NCBI GenBank assembly: GCA_029251165.1
Contig: JAQXDW010000073.1
Coordinates: 1-64,000, forward strand
From: Myxococcota bacterium
Lineage (GTDB): Bacteria; Myxococcota_A; UBA796
Direction of reading: 5' to 3'
DNA: 64,000 bases
This document shows, piece after piece, positions 24,527-32,936 of the stretch. The notes beneath the pieces were generated by a model. That model was not told the DNA's origin. It searched no databases and worked only from the letters and a program-made list of their open reading frames with translations. Each line of letters starts with the position of its first letter. Within the stretch, counting starts at the first letter, position 1. The translations under genes and the position numbers were made by a program.

Positions 24527-25354
24527 TCAGTTGTTGAAGCTCAGCCCCAGGCTGATCCCACCGCCGGGTGCAGAGGCGCGGGTCCAGATCATGTCGCTGT
24601 AGCCAACCTCAGCGAACAGATCTCCGACGATGTTAAAGCCGCCGCCGACGCTGGCCTGGATGAACTGGGTGGTGACATCATCGGTGGTGAAGTTGTTGAT
24701 GCCGCCCAAGCTGACGAACGTCCAGCCGAGATCACGCTCCTTGACCCGTGGGCTGTAGCCAAGCTGAGCGGTCCAGGGCACACCATCGACGAGCTCCCGC
24801 TCGGGCTGGGAGGAGTCTCCAGCCCAGATCTCTGTGCGGTGTCGGTAGCCAACCTCTGTAGACACCCAGCCCCGGATCGGACCGACAGACCAGCCACGAC
24901 CGACTGCAGCCAGCGCCGTCAGGTCGACCTGTCCATCTCCAATCGCCGGAAACAGTGCTGCGGCGTTGCCGTAGGCGCTGAGGTCGTTGTTGTCATACGT
25001 CGGGATCTTGCCGAGGACCTGCAGCGAGACCGGTGTGCTGCCGAAGCTTCGGCCGTACTCGACGCCGGCGTTGACGTCGCCTCCCCATCGGTTGATGTAG
25101 GAGACATCATCGACGATGTTTCGAGAGCCGACGAATGGGGTGTTGAACACCAGCTGGAGTCCGTCGAGCAGACCGACCTCGCCGTAGAGGGTGCTGGTGT
25201 GGCCGACGTACTCTGTGCCGGCGACCTCGGTGCCGTCGGGCTGGACAAAGGTGTCCGCGCTGAACCGAGAATAGCCGGCCTTCATGTAGGCGTGTCCGGG
25301 GGCCTTGACCCAGGGACCAGCAGCAGCTGTTGAGGCAACCAGGACAGCAATCAT
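24527..25354 (-). CDS. Outer-membrane beta-barrel protein
   Basis: 275 residues from ATG 25354, where a signal peptide (MIAVLVASTAAA, then GPWVK) begins; earlier in-frame codons give no signal. The mature sequence alternates as a barrel (HAYMKAGYSRFSADTFV, STLYGEVGLLDGLQLVFNTPF, WVSTEVGYRHRTEIWAG) and ends GGGISLGLSFNN, a typical last-strand pattern. The composition fits a transport or DUF-type barrel. The ligand is unknown. Upstream (25415-25477) is a hairpin followed by six Ts on this strand; it could end the preceding transcript or attenuate this one. Confidence 0.7.
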   Translation of the reverse strand: MIAVLVASTAAAGPWVKAPGHAYMKAGYSRFSADTFVQPDGTEVAGTEYVGHTSTLYGEVGLLDGLQLVFNTPFVGSRNIVDDVSYINRWGGDVNAGVEYGRSFGSTPVSLQVLGKIPTYDNNDLSAYGNAAALFPAIGDGQVDLTALAAVGRGWSVGPIRGWVSTEVGYRHRTEIWAGDSSQPERELVDGVPWTAQLGYSPRVKERDLGWTFVSLGGINNFTTDDVTTQFIQASVGGGFNIVGDLFAEVGYSDMIWTRASAPGGGISLGLSFNN

Positions 25355-25414
25355 CGGATCTCCAGTGCAGCTCGCAGCGATTCCGGAGCCCACAGCTTGA
25401 TGTCCACACCACAG

Positions 25415-25477
25415 AAAAAAGCCCGGCATTGCTGCCAGGGCTGTTCGTCAGGGAAGAACCCTTGGGAAAGGCCGGGC
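25415..25477 (-). terminator. Long-loop hairpin with T-run (terminator or attenuator-like)
   Basis: Minus strand: GCCCGGC (25477-25471) pairs with GCCGGGC (25427-25421) and is followed by six Ts (25420-25415). The 43-base loop holds a smaller GTTC/GAAC stem. It lies ~190 bases after the lipoprotein stop (25663) and 61 bases before the barrel gene start (25354), so it fits either role. The 309-base gap 25355-25662 also holds a run of nine Gs (25498-25506) and the 16-bp repeats at 25605-25652. Confidence 0.6.
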
Positions 25478-25604
25478 CTCCTACGGTGCCAAGTGTTGGG
25501 GGGGGGACGCACTGGGCACACAGAGTAGGAGGTCCCGACCATAAAGATGTCGGCTCAACCTGACATCAAAACTGTAACAGAGGGGTCTGGACTGTCAATC
25601 AACA

Positions 25605-25652
25605 GACCGAACGGCATCTTGGCCGAACGGTACCTTGGCCGAACGGAACCGG
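25605..25652. repeat. 16-bp tandem repeat, three copies
   Basis: The units GACCGAACGGCATCTT (25605-25620), GGCCGAACGGTACCTT (25621-25636) and GGCCGAACGGAACCGG (25637-25652) share the core CCGAACGG. They start 10 bases beyond the lipoprotein gene's stop (25663). Confidence 0.9.
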
Positions 25653-25662
25653 ACCGTCTGAC

Positions 25663-26988
25663 CTACTCGATGGTGGAGCCGTCGCAGAACGGTGTGTTGT
25701 TCTCTTCCCGCTTCTCGTCCTCGAAGAAGGTGTATCCCCAGGGGTCATCGCGGAGATCTTCAACCTTGAAGGTTCCAATGACCAGGAGTCGAGAGCCGGA
25801 GTCGAGTCCGCCCATCATGATCTGGAAGTCGCCCTCGACAACGCTGCCCGGCTCAAAGGAGGTGTTGTCCTTGACCCGCACCCAGCTGTGGTGCAGCTCC
25901 ATCCAGCCATCAAGGCCAGAGATGCCAGCGTCGAGCTCGCGCCACTGGTTGTCTTCGACCTTCTGACTGAAGACGTAGTTGCCGTCTGTAGAGGTGGCAC
26001 CAGCCGTGCTGGACATCTCCTCGCCCCAGGTCTCAGCGTAGTTGCTCAGCTTGTCGGAGTAGGCGGCGTATGTGTCCTGGATCGTCGCATCGGTCAGATC
26101 GGAGCGATCGCTGACCGCAAGGAAGTGACTGGAGTTGCTGAACAGGGCCTCTCGAGTGTTGTCCTCGTAGTCCTCAACGTGCTCGTAGTCCCCGTACTCA
26201 CCGGGCAGCACGTTGAACTCATCCGAGGAGAACTTTGCGGACCCGAAGCCAGAGTTCCACTCAGAGACGAGGAACCAGTAGTCATCGGTGCTGCTGGGGT
26301 TGAGCTGGTAGGAGCCGGCGTTGAGGTAGTAGATGGAGTATCCATCCTCAGTGTCCGACCACTGGCCGATCCACTCCTTGTCGTCGACGTACTGCACAAC
26401 GGTCTCGCCGTTCTGATCGATGCACTCGACCGGAGCGAAGTCTGCGGCAATGGTGAACTGGAAGCGGAAGTCCTCACCGTTGTCGAGGCTCTGGTGAACG
26501 CTCAGCTGAAAGTCGTTCTCGCTGTTGATGTACGCCTCGGAGCGGTACGACTCGAGCTCACCCTGCATGGCGTAGAAGCCATCATCCTGCAGGAAGGTGT
26601 GGAAGTACGTGTTGTTGATGTCCTCGCACTCCGCCGCCAGCGCAGCGGCGTCACAGCTTCCGTCGTCTGGGGCGCAGTCACCACCGACGTACTGCCCTGC
26701 GGTGAGGTACTCATTCGCAGGGCCGATGTAGCCGCCTTCCCAGTCATTGGTGTCGCTGTCCCAGCCACGACCGCTGCACTCAAAGGCCGTGGCCTCCTCA
26801 AGCATGCCGTCGATGCTGTTCTCCTCGACTGATGGGGAGGAGTTTGCTGCCAGCCAGGTGAACCAGTGGGCAGAGACTTCGGCATCCTGCGGGGCGCAGC
26901 CGATGAGAGAAGTGAGGGCGAGCAGCATCAGGGTTGTGCCTCGGAGTTTGATTCTGGACTCTATACGGTAAGGGGCCGTACCAGTCAA
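25663..26988 (-). CDS. Exported lipoprotein of unknown function
   Basis: 441 residues. ATG 26988 overlaps the epimerase stop (ATGA), supporting this start; the signal runs to LMLLALTSLIGC, a lipobox Cys. The mature protein is acidic and Tyr/Trp/Ser-rich, with four cysteines in the first ~130 residues (ECSGRGWDSD, DCAPDDGSCDAAALAAEC), possibly forming disulphides. Beta-rich segments follow (DFRFQFTIAADF, VVEGDFQIMMGG). No known domain was recognised. It is probably anchored to the outer membrane. The 3' end is followed by the 16-bp tandem repeat. Confidence 0.65.
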   Translation of the reverse strand: MTGTAPYRIESRIKLRGTTLMLLALTSLIGCAPQDAEVSAHWFTWLAANSSPSVEENSIDGMLEEATAFECSGRGWDSDTNDWEGGYIGPANEYLTAGQYVGGDCAPDDGSCDAAALAAECEDINNTYFHTFLQDDGFYAMQGELESYRSEAYINSENDFQLSVHQSLDNGEDFRFQFTIAADFAPVECIDQNGETVVQYVDDKEWIGQWSDTEDGYSIYYLNAGSYQLNPSSTDDYWFLVSEWNSGFGSAKFSSDEFNVLPGEYGDYEHVEDYEDNTREALFSNSSHFLAVSDRSDLTDATIQDTYAAYSDKLSNYAETWGEEMSSTAGATSTDGNYVFSQKVEDNQWRELDAGISGLDGWMELHHSWVRVKDNTSFEPGSVVEGDFQIMMGGLDSGSRLLVIGTFKVEDLRDDPWGYTFFEDEKREENNTPFCDGSTIE

Positions 26989-27944
26989 CCCTGGAGGGTT
27001 GCCGCGAGTCCGGATGCGGCGTTGGGGTACTTCCAGGTGAAGGATAGCTCTTTCTCAAGGCGCTCGACCTTCAGGCGTACAGAATTGGTGTAGAGCTTGA
27101 GATTGTCCGGCGTAAACTGCGGACGTCGATTGATGCGAGACTGAAGGCGCTCATTGTAGCGCGCCGCGCTGCGCTGGACGTAGCTGGGGACCCAGGTGGA
27201 CCAGAACTTCAGGGGCTCTCCGCCGCTGAGCTTGTGGACCTCGGCATAGAACTCTTTGAGGAGCAGCGGCTCCTGGTCTGCGAGGTGGTAGATCTCACCC
27301 GGCTTTCCGGCGCTGTCGATGCACTTGAGGCCCTCGACGGCGTCGTCGATGTGGACCGTGGGGATGTAGTTTCGTCCCTCGCCGGGAAGCCAGCCCTTCC
27401 CGGCCTGCATCCGCTCGACCATCATGAACGGAAAGCCTGGCCCGTAGACCGCCGCCAGCCGAACGATGCGGACCGGCAGGCCGCTGCTCAGCAGGGCCTC
27501 TTCGGCTGCGAGCTTGCTCTTGCCGTAGCGGGTGTTGGGGGTGGGCGTCATGTCTTCGGGAACCCAGAGGTTCGAGCGGTCGCCGTAGATGGCGCAGGTG
27601 CTGGTGAACAGCACGCTGTCGAGGCTGGCGGTGTCTGCGCGACCGATGGCCTCGATCAGGCTCGCGGTGCCCTGGCTGTTGATGACGTCTGGCGTCTCCT
27701 GGCCCTTGCCGCGAACCCCACCCGCGAGGTGGTAGATCCGCTCCGCACCGTCGGCTCCCTTGGTCAAGACGTCGGTGCTGGACAGATCGCCGACCAGGCA
27801 CTCGGCTCCCAGCGCACGAACTACGCCGGCCTTCTCGTCATTCCGCGCGAGGCCGATGACCTGGTGTCCCTCAGAAACCAAGGCGCGGATCAGCGGCATG
27901 CCGACACGCCCGTTCGCCCCTGTCACAAAGATACGGCTGCCCAT
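26985..27944 (-). CDS. NAD(P)-dependent epimerase/dehydratase
   Basis: 319 residues, extended short-chain dehydrogenase. GANGRVGMPLIRAL gives the nucleotide-binding turn, ECLVGDLSSTDVL the adenine-side Asp strand, and IYHLAGGVRGKG the next. TSTCAIYGDRSNLW and RYGKSKLAAE supply the Ser/Thr and YxxxK catalytic residues. PTVHIDDAVEGL is the standard substrate-side block. The C-terminal ~60 residues (YVQRSAARYNERLQSRINRR) are basic and helical. It may act on a nucleotide sugar, sterol-like lipid or similar; the substrate is not clear. It is coupled to the following lipoprotein gene by a 4-base overlap. Confidence 0.85.
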   Translation of the reverse strand: MGSRIFVTGANGRVGMPLIRALVSEGHQVIGLARNDEKAGVVRALGAECLVGDLSSTDVLTKGADGAERIYHLAGGVRGKGQETPDVINSQGTASLIEAIGRADTASLDSVLFTSTCAIYGDRSNLWVPEDMTPTPNTRYGKSKLAAEEALLSSGLPVRIVRLAAVYGPGFPFMMVERMQAGKGWLPGEGRNYIPTVHIDDAVEGLKCIDSAGKPGEIYHLADQEPLLLKEFYAEVHKLSGGEPLKFWSTWVPSYVQRSAARYNERLQSRINRRPQFTPDNLKLYTNSVRLKVERLEKELSFTWKYPNAASGLAATLQG

Positions 27945-28030
27945 GGCTCGGGTCTCCTCACGGTTGGCTGGTCTTATATCCGATGCCTTCTCGCTCCGCC
28001 GAACTCGGTGGAGTGTGTTGTGTGGCCATC

Positions 28031-28080
28031 GAATCGGGTTGCGTGACTATCGAATCGGGTCGCGTGACTATCGAATCGGG
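28031..28080. repeat. 21-bp tandem repeat including a stop codon
   Basis: The units at 28031-28051 and 28052-28072 begin GAATCGGGT and contain GCGTGACTATC; a third partial copy runs to 28080, and a fragment (CATCGAATCGGG) precedes them. Read on the minus strand, each copy begins CCCGATTCGATAG, which is the last codons and stop (P-I-R-stop) of the gene ending at 28068. Confidence 0.93.
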
Positions 28081-30413
28081 CTGTGGAGCATTGTGCCGTC
28101 GTCCTGGGGGAAGAGCAGCTCAGGCCGGCCATCAGCATCGACATCTCCCAGAGATGCATTGGTCGCAATGTCCTGGCTGACCTGCCAGCTCACGGTGGGG
28201 AAGAGGCCAGCTCCAAGCCCGGTGTACAGCATCACCCGTCCGTCTGGGACGGAGGTGACCAGGAGGTCCATCAGGTCGTCGCCGTCGGCATCGGACAGCG
28301 AGACGATGCCCTCAGCACCAAGCTCGATGGTCTCTCCCCAGCCCTCGACCGTGATTCCTGCGGCCTCAGAGCGTACAAGCTCCTCGAGGCCGTCGCCGTC
28401 GAAGTCGGCCGCGACGATGCTGCACTCACCCGAGCAGCCGACCACCTCGTTGACGCCATCTCCGTCAGTGTCCGCAAGGGCGACATCCCCAGGGGCATCG
28501 ATGAAGCCGGTCTCGTACTCGCCGAGGAACCAGTTGTAGGTGGTCCACTCGCCGGTCGCGGTGGCGACCACAGCACCACGAGATCCATTGATCTCGCCGC
28601 AGTCCATGAATTCACCCTCGATGCTGGCCCAGTCTTCCTGAACCAGTGCGCTGCCTTCGATGGCGATCTGGCTGATGATGACGTTGTCGTTGGTGGTGAG
28701 GGCGTAGATGTCATCTTCGCAGCGAGCAAGGGCGAGGGGCTCTGAGCTGCCCAGGTCGAGCGGGGTTCCCGGAGAGACCTGGGTGTCGCCGTCTTCGTTG
28801 AGCGAGAAGCGCCACATGTTCAGCTGCAGTGCATCGCCGCTATCGGTGAAGCCGAGGACGTCGTCATCTCCGTCTCCGTCGAGGTCTGCGATCAGGTACG
28901 GACCAGACAGGAGCAGGCCGAAGCTCCGCCAGTTGTACTCCGCCAGTCGCCAGTTCTCGCACTGTGCATCGTACTCATCGATGGTGCCGTCGGCGTCGTT
29001 GTCGAGCGTGTCGGTGCACTCGTCGCTGCCGGGCGCGGAGTCGCTGCCCTCGGTGAGCACGCCGGGCAGCCAGGTGGGCTGGTCGCTGAAGATGGCCAGA
29101 TCGAGCAGACCGTCGCTGTTGATGTCGGCGGTCGCGACCGGACCAGCGGAGCCGGGGAGGGTGTAGTTCTGGGCGAGAAAGGAGCCGCCGTCTACATCGT
29201 AGCGGTTGAGATGGAGGGTTCCGTCCTCGACGATGAGGAGGTCGTTGTAGCCGTTGCCCTCCATGTCACCGAGCGCGACGTGGAAGCTGGCGTAGGACTG
29301 CTCGTACTTGACGATGGAGTCGCTGCCCAGGTTGAAGAAGACCAGCTCCTGTGAGGACGCTCCCGGCGCTCCCTCGACGATCAGCTCTGGCGTGTCGTCG
29401 CCGTTGAGGTCGAGGAGCGGGAGAAGGGTCGAGCCGTTGAGTGCCTGGTAGGCACCGGATCCGATCGACGATGGGCTGCCGCCAGCCCAGCCGTCGACGT
29501 TGCGGGAGTAGCGGCGGATGGTGCCGTCGGTGGCGGCGAGCAGGGTGATGTCGGCGTAGCCGTCCCGGTCTTCATCGTCCGCAGTCAGGCTGTCGATCTG
29601 GAACAGCAGCTCCAGCGGCTCGTCAGCCTCGAAGTTCCAGACACCGTCTCCATAGAGAACCTCTACCCAGGCCTCTCCTTCGCCGTCGATTCCGATGGCG
29701 ATGTCGGTGAGGCGGTCGCTGTCGAGGTCTGTGGCGGAGACGCCGACGATCTGTCCGGCGTCGGTCTCCCAGGCCGCTCCCCAGCTGTACCCGCCGCCGT
29801 ACCAGCCGCGCAGGAGGAGGACCTGGGAGCCGGACCAGATGGCAAGATCCATCACGCCGTCTTCGTCGACGTGGACACCCCAGATTCCCTCGACGTCGTA
29901 GGGGAGCGCCGCGACCCGGTAGGCCTGAGCGCCGGGTGTTGCCGGCAGCCACCAGACCTCGTCACCACCCGCAAACGCGACGCCGCCAGTTCCTGGCGCA
30001 GAGAACGCAACCGCAGGGGCCTCCAGGGGGAGGATGCCACCGGTGGGGGCGATGACCTCCGGTGGAGCGCTGTCGAGGGCATAGATGGTGCCCTCGCCGG
30101 CTACGGTGCCGGTGACGCTGACCTGGAGCGCACCAGGAGATGGGGCATCGACGGTCAGCATGGCGTGGCCAGTGGCGTCAGCAGAGATGCTGCCCGCTGC
30201 GGCCTCGCCGCCCTCAACCGTGACGGAGAGATCACCAGTCCCGACAGCGATCCCGTAGCTGTTGATCAGCCGAATAGGGACCTCCACCGTTCCATACCCG
30301 ACCGCTGGAATGATCTGGGCGGCGATGGCAGCGTCGGGCTCGACGCGCTCAATCTGTGAAGGGGTGATGGTGGTTGGGGTGGTGCAGCCAAGGACCACGA
30401 GCAGGACGCTCAT
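28068..30413 (-). CDS. FG-GAP/VCBS-repeat lipoprotein
   Basis: 781 residues. The short signal MSVLLVVLGC ends in a lipobox. The first ~130 residues are Ig-like/beta strands (VPIRLINSYGIAVGTGDLSVTVEGG). The rest is a propeller-like array with about ten Asp-rich calcium loops of form D-x-[DN]-x-D-x-x-x-[DE]-[LIV], for example DLDSDRLTDIAIG, DINSDGLLDLAIF, DFDGDGLEEL, DVDADGRPELLF. One embedded unit (CTDTLDNDADGTIDEYDAQC) is of the same Cys-bounded type as the giant repeat protein at 37119-41387. Probably a calcium-stabilised surface adhesin. Its 3' end lies in a tandem repeat. Confidence 0.8.
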   Translation of the reverse strand: MSVLLVVLGCTTPTTITPSQIERVEPDAAIAAQIIPAVGYGTVEVPIRLINSYGIAVGTGDLSVTVEGGEAAAGSISADATGHAMLTVDAPSPGALQVSVTGTVAGEGTIYALDSAPPEVIAPTGGILPLEAPAVAFSAPGTGGVAFAGGDEVWWLPATPGAQAYRVAALPYDVEGIWGVHVDEDGVMDLAIWSGSQVLLLRGWYGGGYSWGAAWETDAGQIVGVSATDLDSDRLTDIAIGIDGEGEAWVEVLYGDGVWNFEADEPLELLFQIDSLTADDEDRDGYADITLLAATDGTIRRYSRNVDGWAGGSPSSIGSGAYQALNGSTLLPLLDLNGDDTPELIVEGAPGASSQELVFFNLGSDSIVKYEQSYASFHVALGDMEGNGYNDLLIVEDGTLHLNRYDVDGGSFLAQNYTLPGSAGPVATADINSDGLLDLAIFSDQPTWLPGVLTEGSDSAPGSDECTDTLDNDADGTIDEYDAQCENWRLAEYNWRSFGLLLSGPYLIADLDGDGDDDVLGFTDSGDALQLNMWRFSLNEDGDTQVSPGTPLDLGSSEPLALARCEDDIYALTTNDNVIISQIAIEGSALVQEDWASIEGEFMDCGEINGSRGAVVATATGEWTTYNWFLGEYETGFIDAPGDVALADTDGDGVNEVVGCSGECSIVAADFDGDGLEELVRSEAAGITVEGWGETIELGAEGIVSLSDADGDDLMDLLVTSVPDGRVMLYTGLGAGLFPTVSWQVSQDIATNASLGDVDADGRPELLFPQDDGTMLHSPIR

Positions 30414-30467
30414 AAATCAGTCTCCTCATGTGCGCGCAGTATACGCTCCGATGGAGGGAACCTGCGA

Positions 30468-31400
30468 TCAGTAGATCTGTGCACCGCCGAGGGTGTGTCC
30501 CTCAGCAGCCAGCTCGATCAGGACGTCGTCTTCATCTGGTGACAGTACAATGAGTCCCTGTGAGGCGGAGATCACCAGGAATCTCGCGCTCTCCGGGTCG
30601 ATCCCGCAGGTGAGAGCATCGCTGATGGCCAGCGTGCTCGGGCCGACGATCGGTGTCCCTTGACCGCTCTCAATGAGGTCGTCGAGGATGTAGATCTCGC
30701 CAGCAGCCGAGCACGACATCAGCGCACCGGCCTCGTCGAAGAAGAGGTCTCCCTCGATCTTCTCGGTGCTGGAATCGAAACCGTCTGCGAGCAGCTCGAT
30801 ATCGTCGGTCTCGGTGTCATATCGGTAGAGGCTGGCTCCGGCGTCGTCTTTGACCGCCACGATGTAGAGCGAGAGGCCATCAGCAACCATGGAGACAAAG
30901 CCGAGCCCACCATCGCTGTCGTTGAGGACGAGGGCCTCCTCTGTGGGGCTGGGCTGCTTGATGAGCCAGCTGTCGGTGATCATGAAAACGGACTGGTCGA
31001 TGGTGACCATGTCGCGCACATCCTCGAAAACCGGCAGCTCAAATTTGCTGATGTCTGACTTGTCTGAGCCAAACGCAAACAGCGCACCATCAGCAGCGAG
31101 AAACAGTCGGTTGCGATCGGCCGACCAGGCGATCGCGCCCGTGATGCTGCCGTAGCCTCCCTTCTGGAGCTGCGGATCGAGCGCGGGTGGATCGTAGGCA
31201 ATCGCCAGCCACTGCTCGGCATCGGTCATCGACAGGGCGAGGCCGGCAGAGAGAGAGAAGTCATCTTGCAGCGCGCCCGAGTCGCCGCTGGTCTCTGTTC
31301 CGCAGTCGGCCAGATCGTCGCAGGTCAGCGGGATCTCACCGTCAGCGAAGACGTGGCAGCCTGCCAGAAGAGGCAGCAGTGCGGTGGTGTGCGTCAACAT
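30468..31400 (-). CDS. Exported lipoprotein, propeller-like
   Basis: 310 residues. The signal MLTHTTALLPLLAGC ends in a lipobox. A Cys-bearing Asp-rich linker (CDDLADCGTETSGDSG) follows, then beta-rich repeats that could form a propeller (GAIAWSADRNRLFLAADGALFAFG, LYIVAVKDDAGASLYRYDTETDDIELLADGF, EIYILDDLIESGQG). No catalytic motif recognised. It starts 1 base after the subtilase stop and lies 54 bases before the FG-GAP gene, so the three are probably one transcript of secreted proteins. Confidence 0.65.
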   Translation of the reverse strand: MLTHTTALLPLLAGCHVFADGEIPLTCDDLADCGTETSGDSGALQDDFSLSAGLALSMTDAEQWLAIAYDPPALDPQLQKGGYGSITGAIAWSADRNRLFLAADGALFAFGSDKSDISKFELPVFEDVRDMVTIDQSVFMITDSWLIKQPSPTEEALVLNDSDGGLGFVSMVADGLSLYIVAVKDDAGASLYRYDTETDDIELLADGFDSSTEKIEGDLFFDEAGALMSCSAAGEIYILDDLIESGQGTPIVGPSTLAISDALTCGIDPESARFLVISASQGLIVLSPDEDDVLIELAAEGHTLGGAQIY

Positions 31401-31401
31401 C

Positions 31402-32919
31402 TCATCGTGAGCCTACCGCATCCGGTCGGCGACGTCGCCTCAGACCTGTGGTCAGCACCAGCGGGAGAAACAGGAGCGCGGTCGACGACCGGCAGCCGCT
31501 CGACAGGATGGACGGATCCGGGAGCCGTGCTCGGCCAGCCCCCATGCCCGGATCCGGCTTGCTCCAGGTCTCTCCTCCCGGAGGGGGGAGCGCCCAGCGT
31601 GTCAGCTGCTCGCCGGCCTCTGCTGGAGTCAGCGTCGGATCCTGGCTCATCACCAGTGCCAGAGCACCGGTCACAGCCGGCGTCGAGGCGGAGGTGCCGT
31701 AGAAGCCGGTGGGGCCGTAGACGGTGGAGCTGAGGCCGTTGGGACCGGCGATGTCTGGCTTGGGGAGGTTGGCAGCGGTCGGCCCCTGCGAGGAGAACGC
31801 CTCGACGTCAGCCTCCAGGTAGTTCAGCCCACGGATCGCGCCGACGGTCATGACGGAGGGATGGGTGCCGGGATCGGTGATCGAGCCTGCGACGACTGGC
31901 TCGTAGACCTCTCCGTTGCGGGCCATGATGTCGAACCGCACGGTGTTCATGCCCCCGGCGTGGTGGACCTTGAGGGTGTACCAGCCCGACTCCTCGGCCC
32001 ATGCGGAGACGCGCTCGATGGGGGAGCAGGTCTCCTGCTCGAAGTCCTGCCGGTTGGTGCTGCGGCCCACAAGCAGGCCGTCTTCGCTGTAGACGTAGGC
32101 GTCGAGGTCGGTGCGGCCGCAGCTTCGATACTCATCCCAGGACAGGTAGATGCGGCGGCTGCCTCTGGAGAGGTAGATCGGCAGGCCGTCGCCGAACGGG
32201 AAGTCATGGAAGCCGTCACTGTCGCGATCGGTGAACGCATCCTGGTAGTGCTGATCGGCGTAGTTTCCCGCTGAGGTGACCATCAGGATGCCGGCCTCTG
32301 CCAGCAGGTCCATCTGTTCATTGATCGCGCCGGTGCCGTCGTAGAAGCTCTCGTTGAAGAACGAGAGCGACATGCTGATGAGATCGATGTCTTCTCGAAT
32401 GGCCCACTGGACGGCGTTCTCCAGGGTGGTGAGGGTGCTGACTCGCACGAGGTACAGGGCAGCCTCTGGTGCGATGTCTCGGATGACCTCTGCGCAGGCC
32501 ACCCCGTGGCTTCCGGTCTCAAACGAGAACGTGGGCCGGAGGGTGTCGATGGGGTGCTCACAGGAGCGCTGCACGTAGCAGTCGTGGGTGGTGAAGTCAC
32601 CCAGCTCAGCGGCATCCAGCTCAGCACCGTACCACTCCAGATCAAACACCGCGATGCGCACCCCTGCACCGCCGTAGCCTGCCTCGTGCCAGGCACCGAC
32701 CGACATCGCATCCATTGCCTCCCAGGCAGAATACCCTCCGATGGGGCCCACGTCTGTTTCGGCAACGGGGGCGGGGCGCGAGGGGGTGCCGTCGGTCGGC
32801 GGTGCTGCCAGCAGGCTCCCGAGATGGCTGGAGATCAGTGCATCGGGATGGTTCGGAACCTCGACGCGAACCAGCGCGTCGCCTGCAGAAGCCAGAGCGA
32901 TGAGTGACAGCGGTGTCAT
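31402..32919 (-). CDS. Subtilisin-like serine protease with MYXO-CTERM-like tail
   Basis: 505 residues from ATG 32919, whose signal is MTPLSLIALASAGDA; a GTG at 32949 gives a worse signal. The S8 triad is recognisable: Asp93 in VRIAVFDLEW (usual D-[ST]-G altered to D-L-E), His138 in GSHGVACAEV, Asn219 in TSAGN (oxyanion hole), and Ser in YGTSASTPAVTGALALVMS. The C-terminus SSGC, a 16-residue hydrophobic stretch and RRRRRP is the MYXO-CTERM layout for anchoring and processing of exported proteins. The start lies only 17 bases from the divergent MBL-like gene. Probably an extracellular protease. Confidence 0.85.
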   Translation of the reverse strand: MTPLSLIALASAGDALVRVEVPNHPDALISSHLGSLLAAPPTDGTPSRPAPVAETDVGPIGGYSAWEAMDAMSVGAWHEAGYGGAGVRIAVFDLEWYGAELDAAELGDFTTHDCYVQRSCEHPIDTLRPTFSFETGSHGVACAEVIRDIAPEAALYLVRVSTLTTLENAVQWAIREDIDLISMSLSFFNESFYDGTGAINEQMDLLAEAGILMVTSAGNYADQHYQDAFTDRDSDGFHDFPFGDGLPIYLSRGSRRIYLSWDEYRSCGRTDLDAYVYSEDGLLVGRSTNRQDFEQETCSPIERVSAWAEESGWYTLKVHHAGGMNTVRFDIMARNGEVYEPVVAGSITDPGTHPSVMTVGAIRGLNYLEADVEAFSSQGPTAANLPKPDIAGPNGLSSTVYGPTGFYGTSASTPAVTGALALVMSQDPTLTPAEAGEQLTRWALPPPGGETWSKPDPGMGAGRARLPDPSILSSGCRSSTALLFLPLVLTTGLRRRRRPDAVGSR

Positions 32920-32936
32920 TGCGTTACTGTACCTCC

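Noticed and set aside
25498..25506. A run of nine Gs as a possible phase-variation switch
   Set aside because: It lies in an intergenic gap, not in a reading frame, and no promoter spacing could be tied to it.
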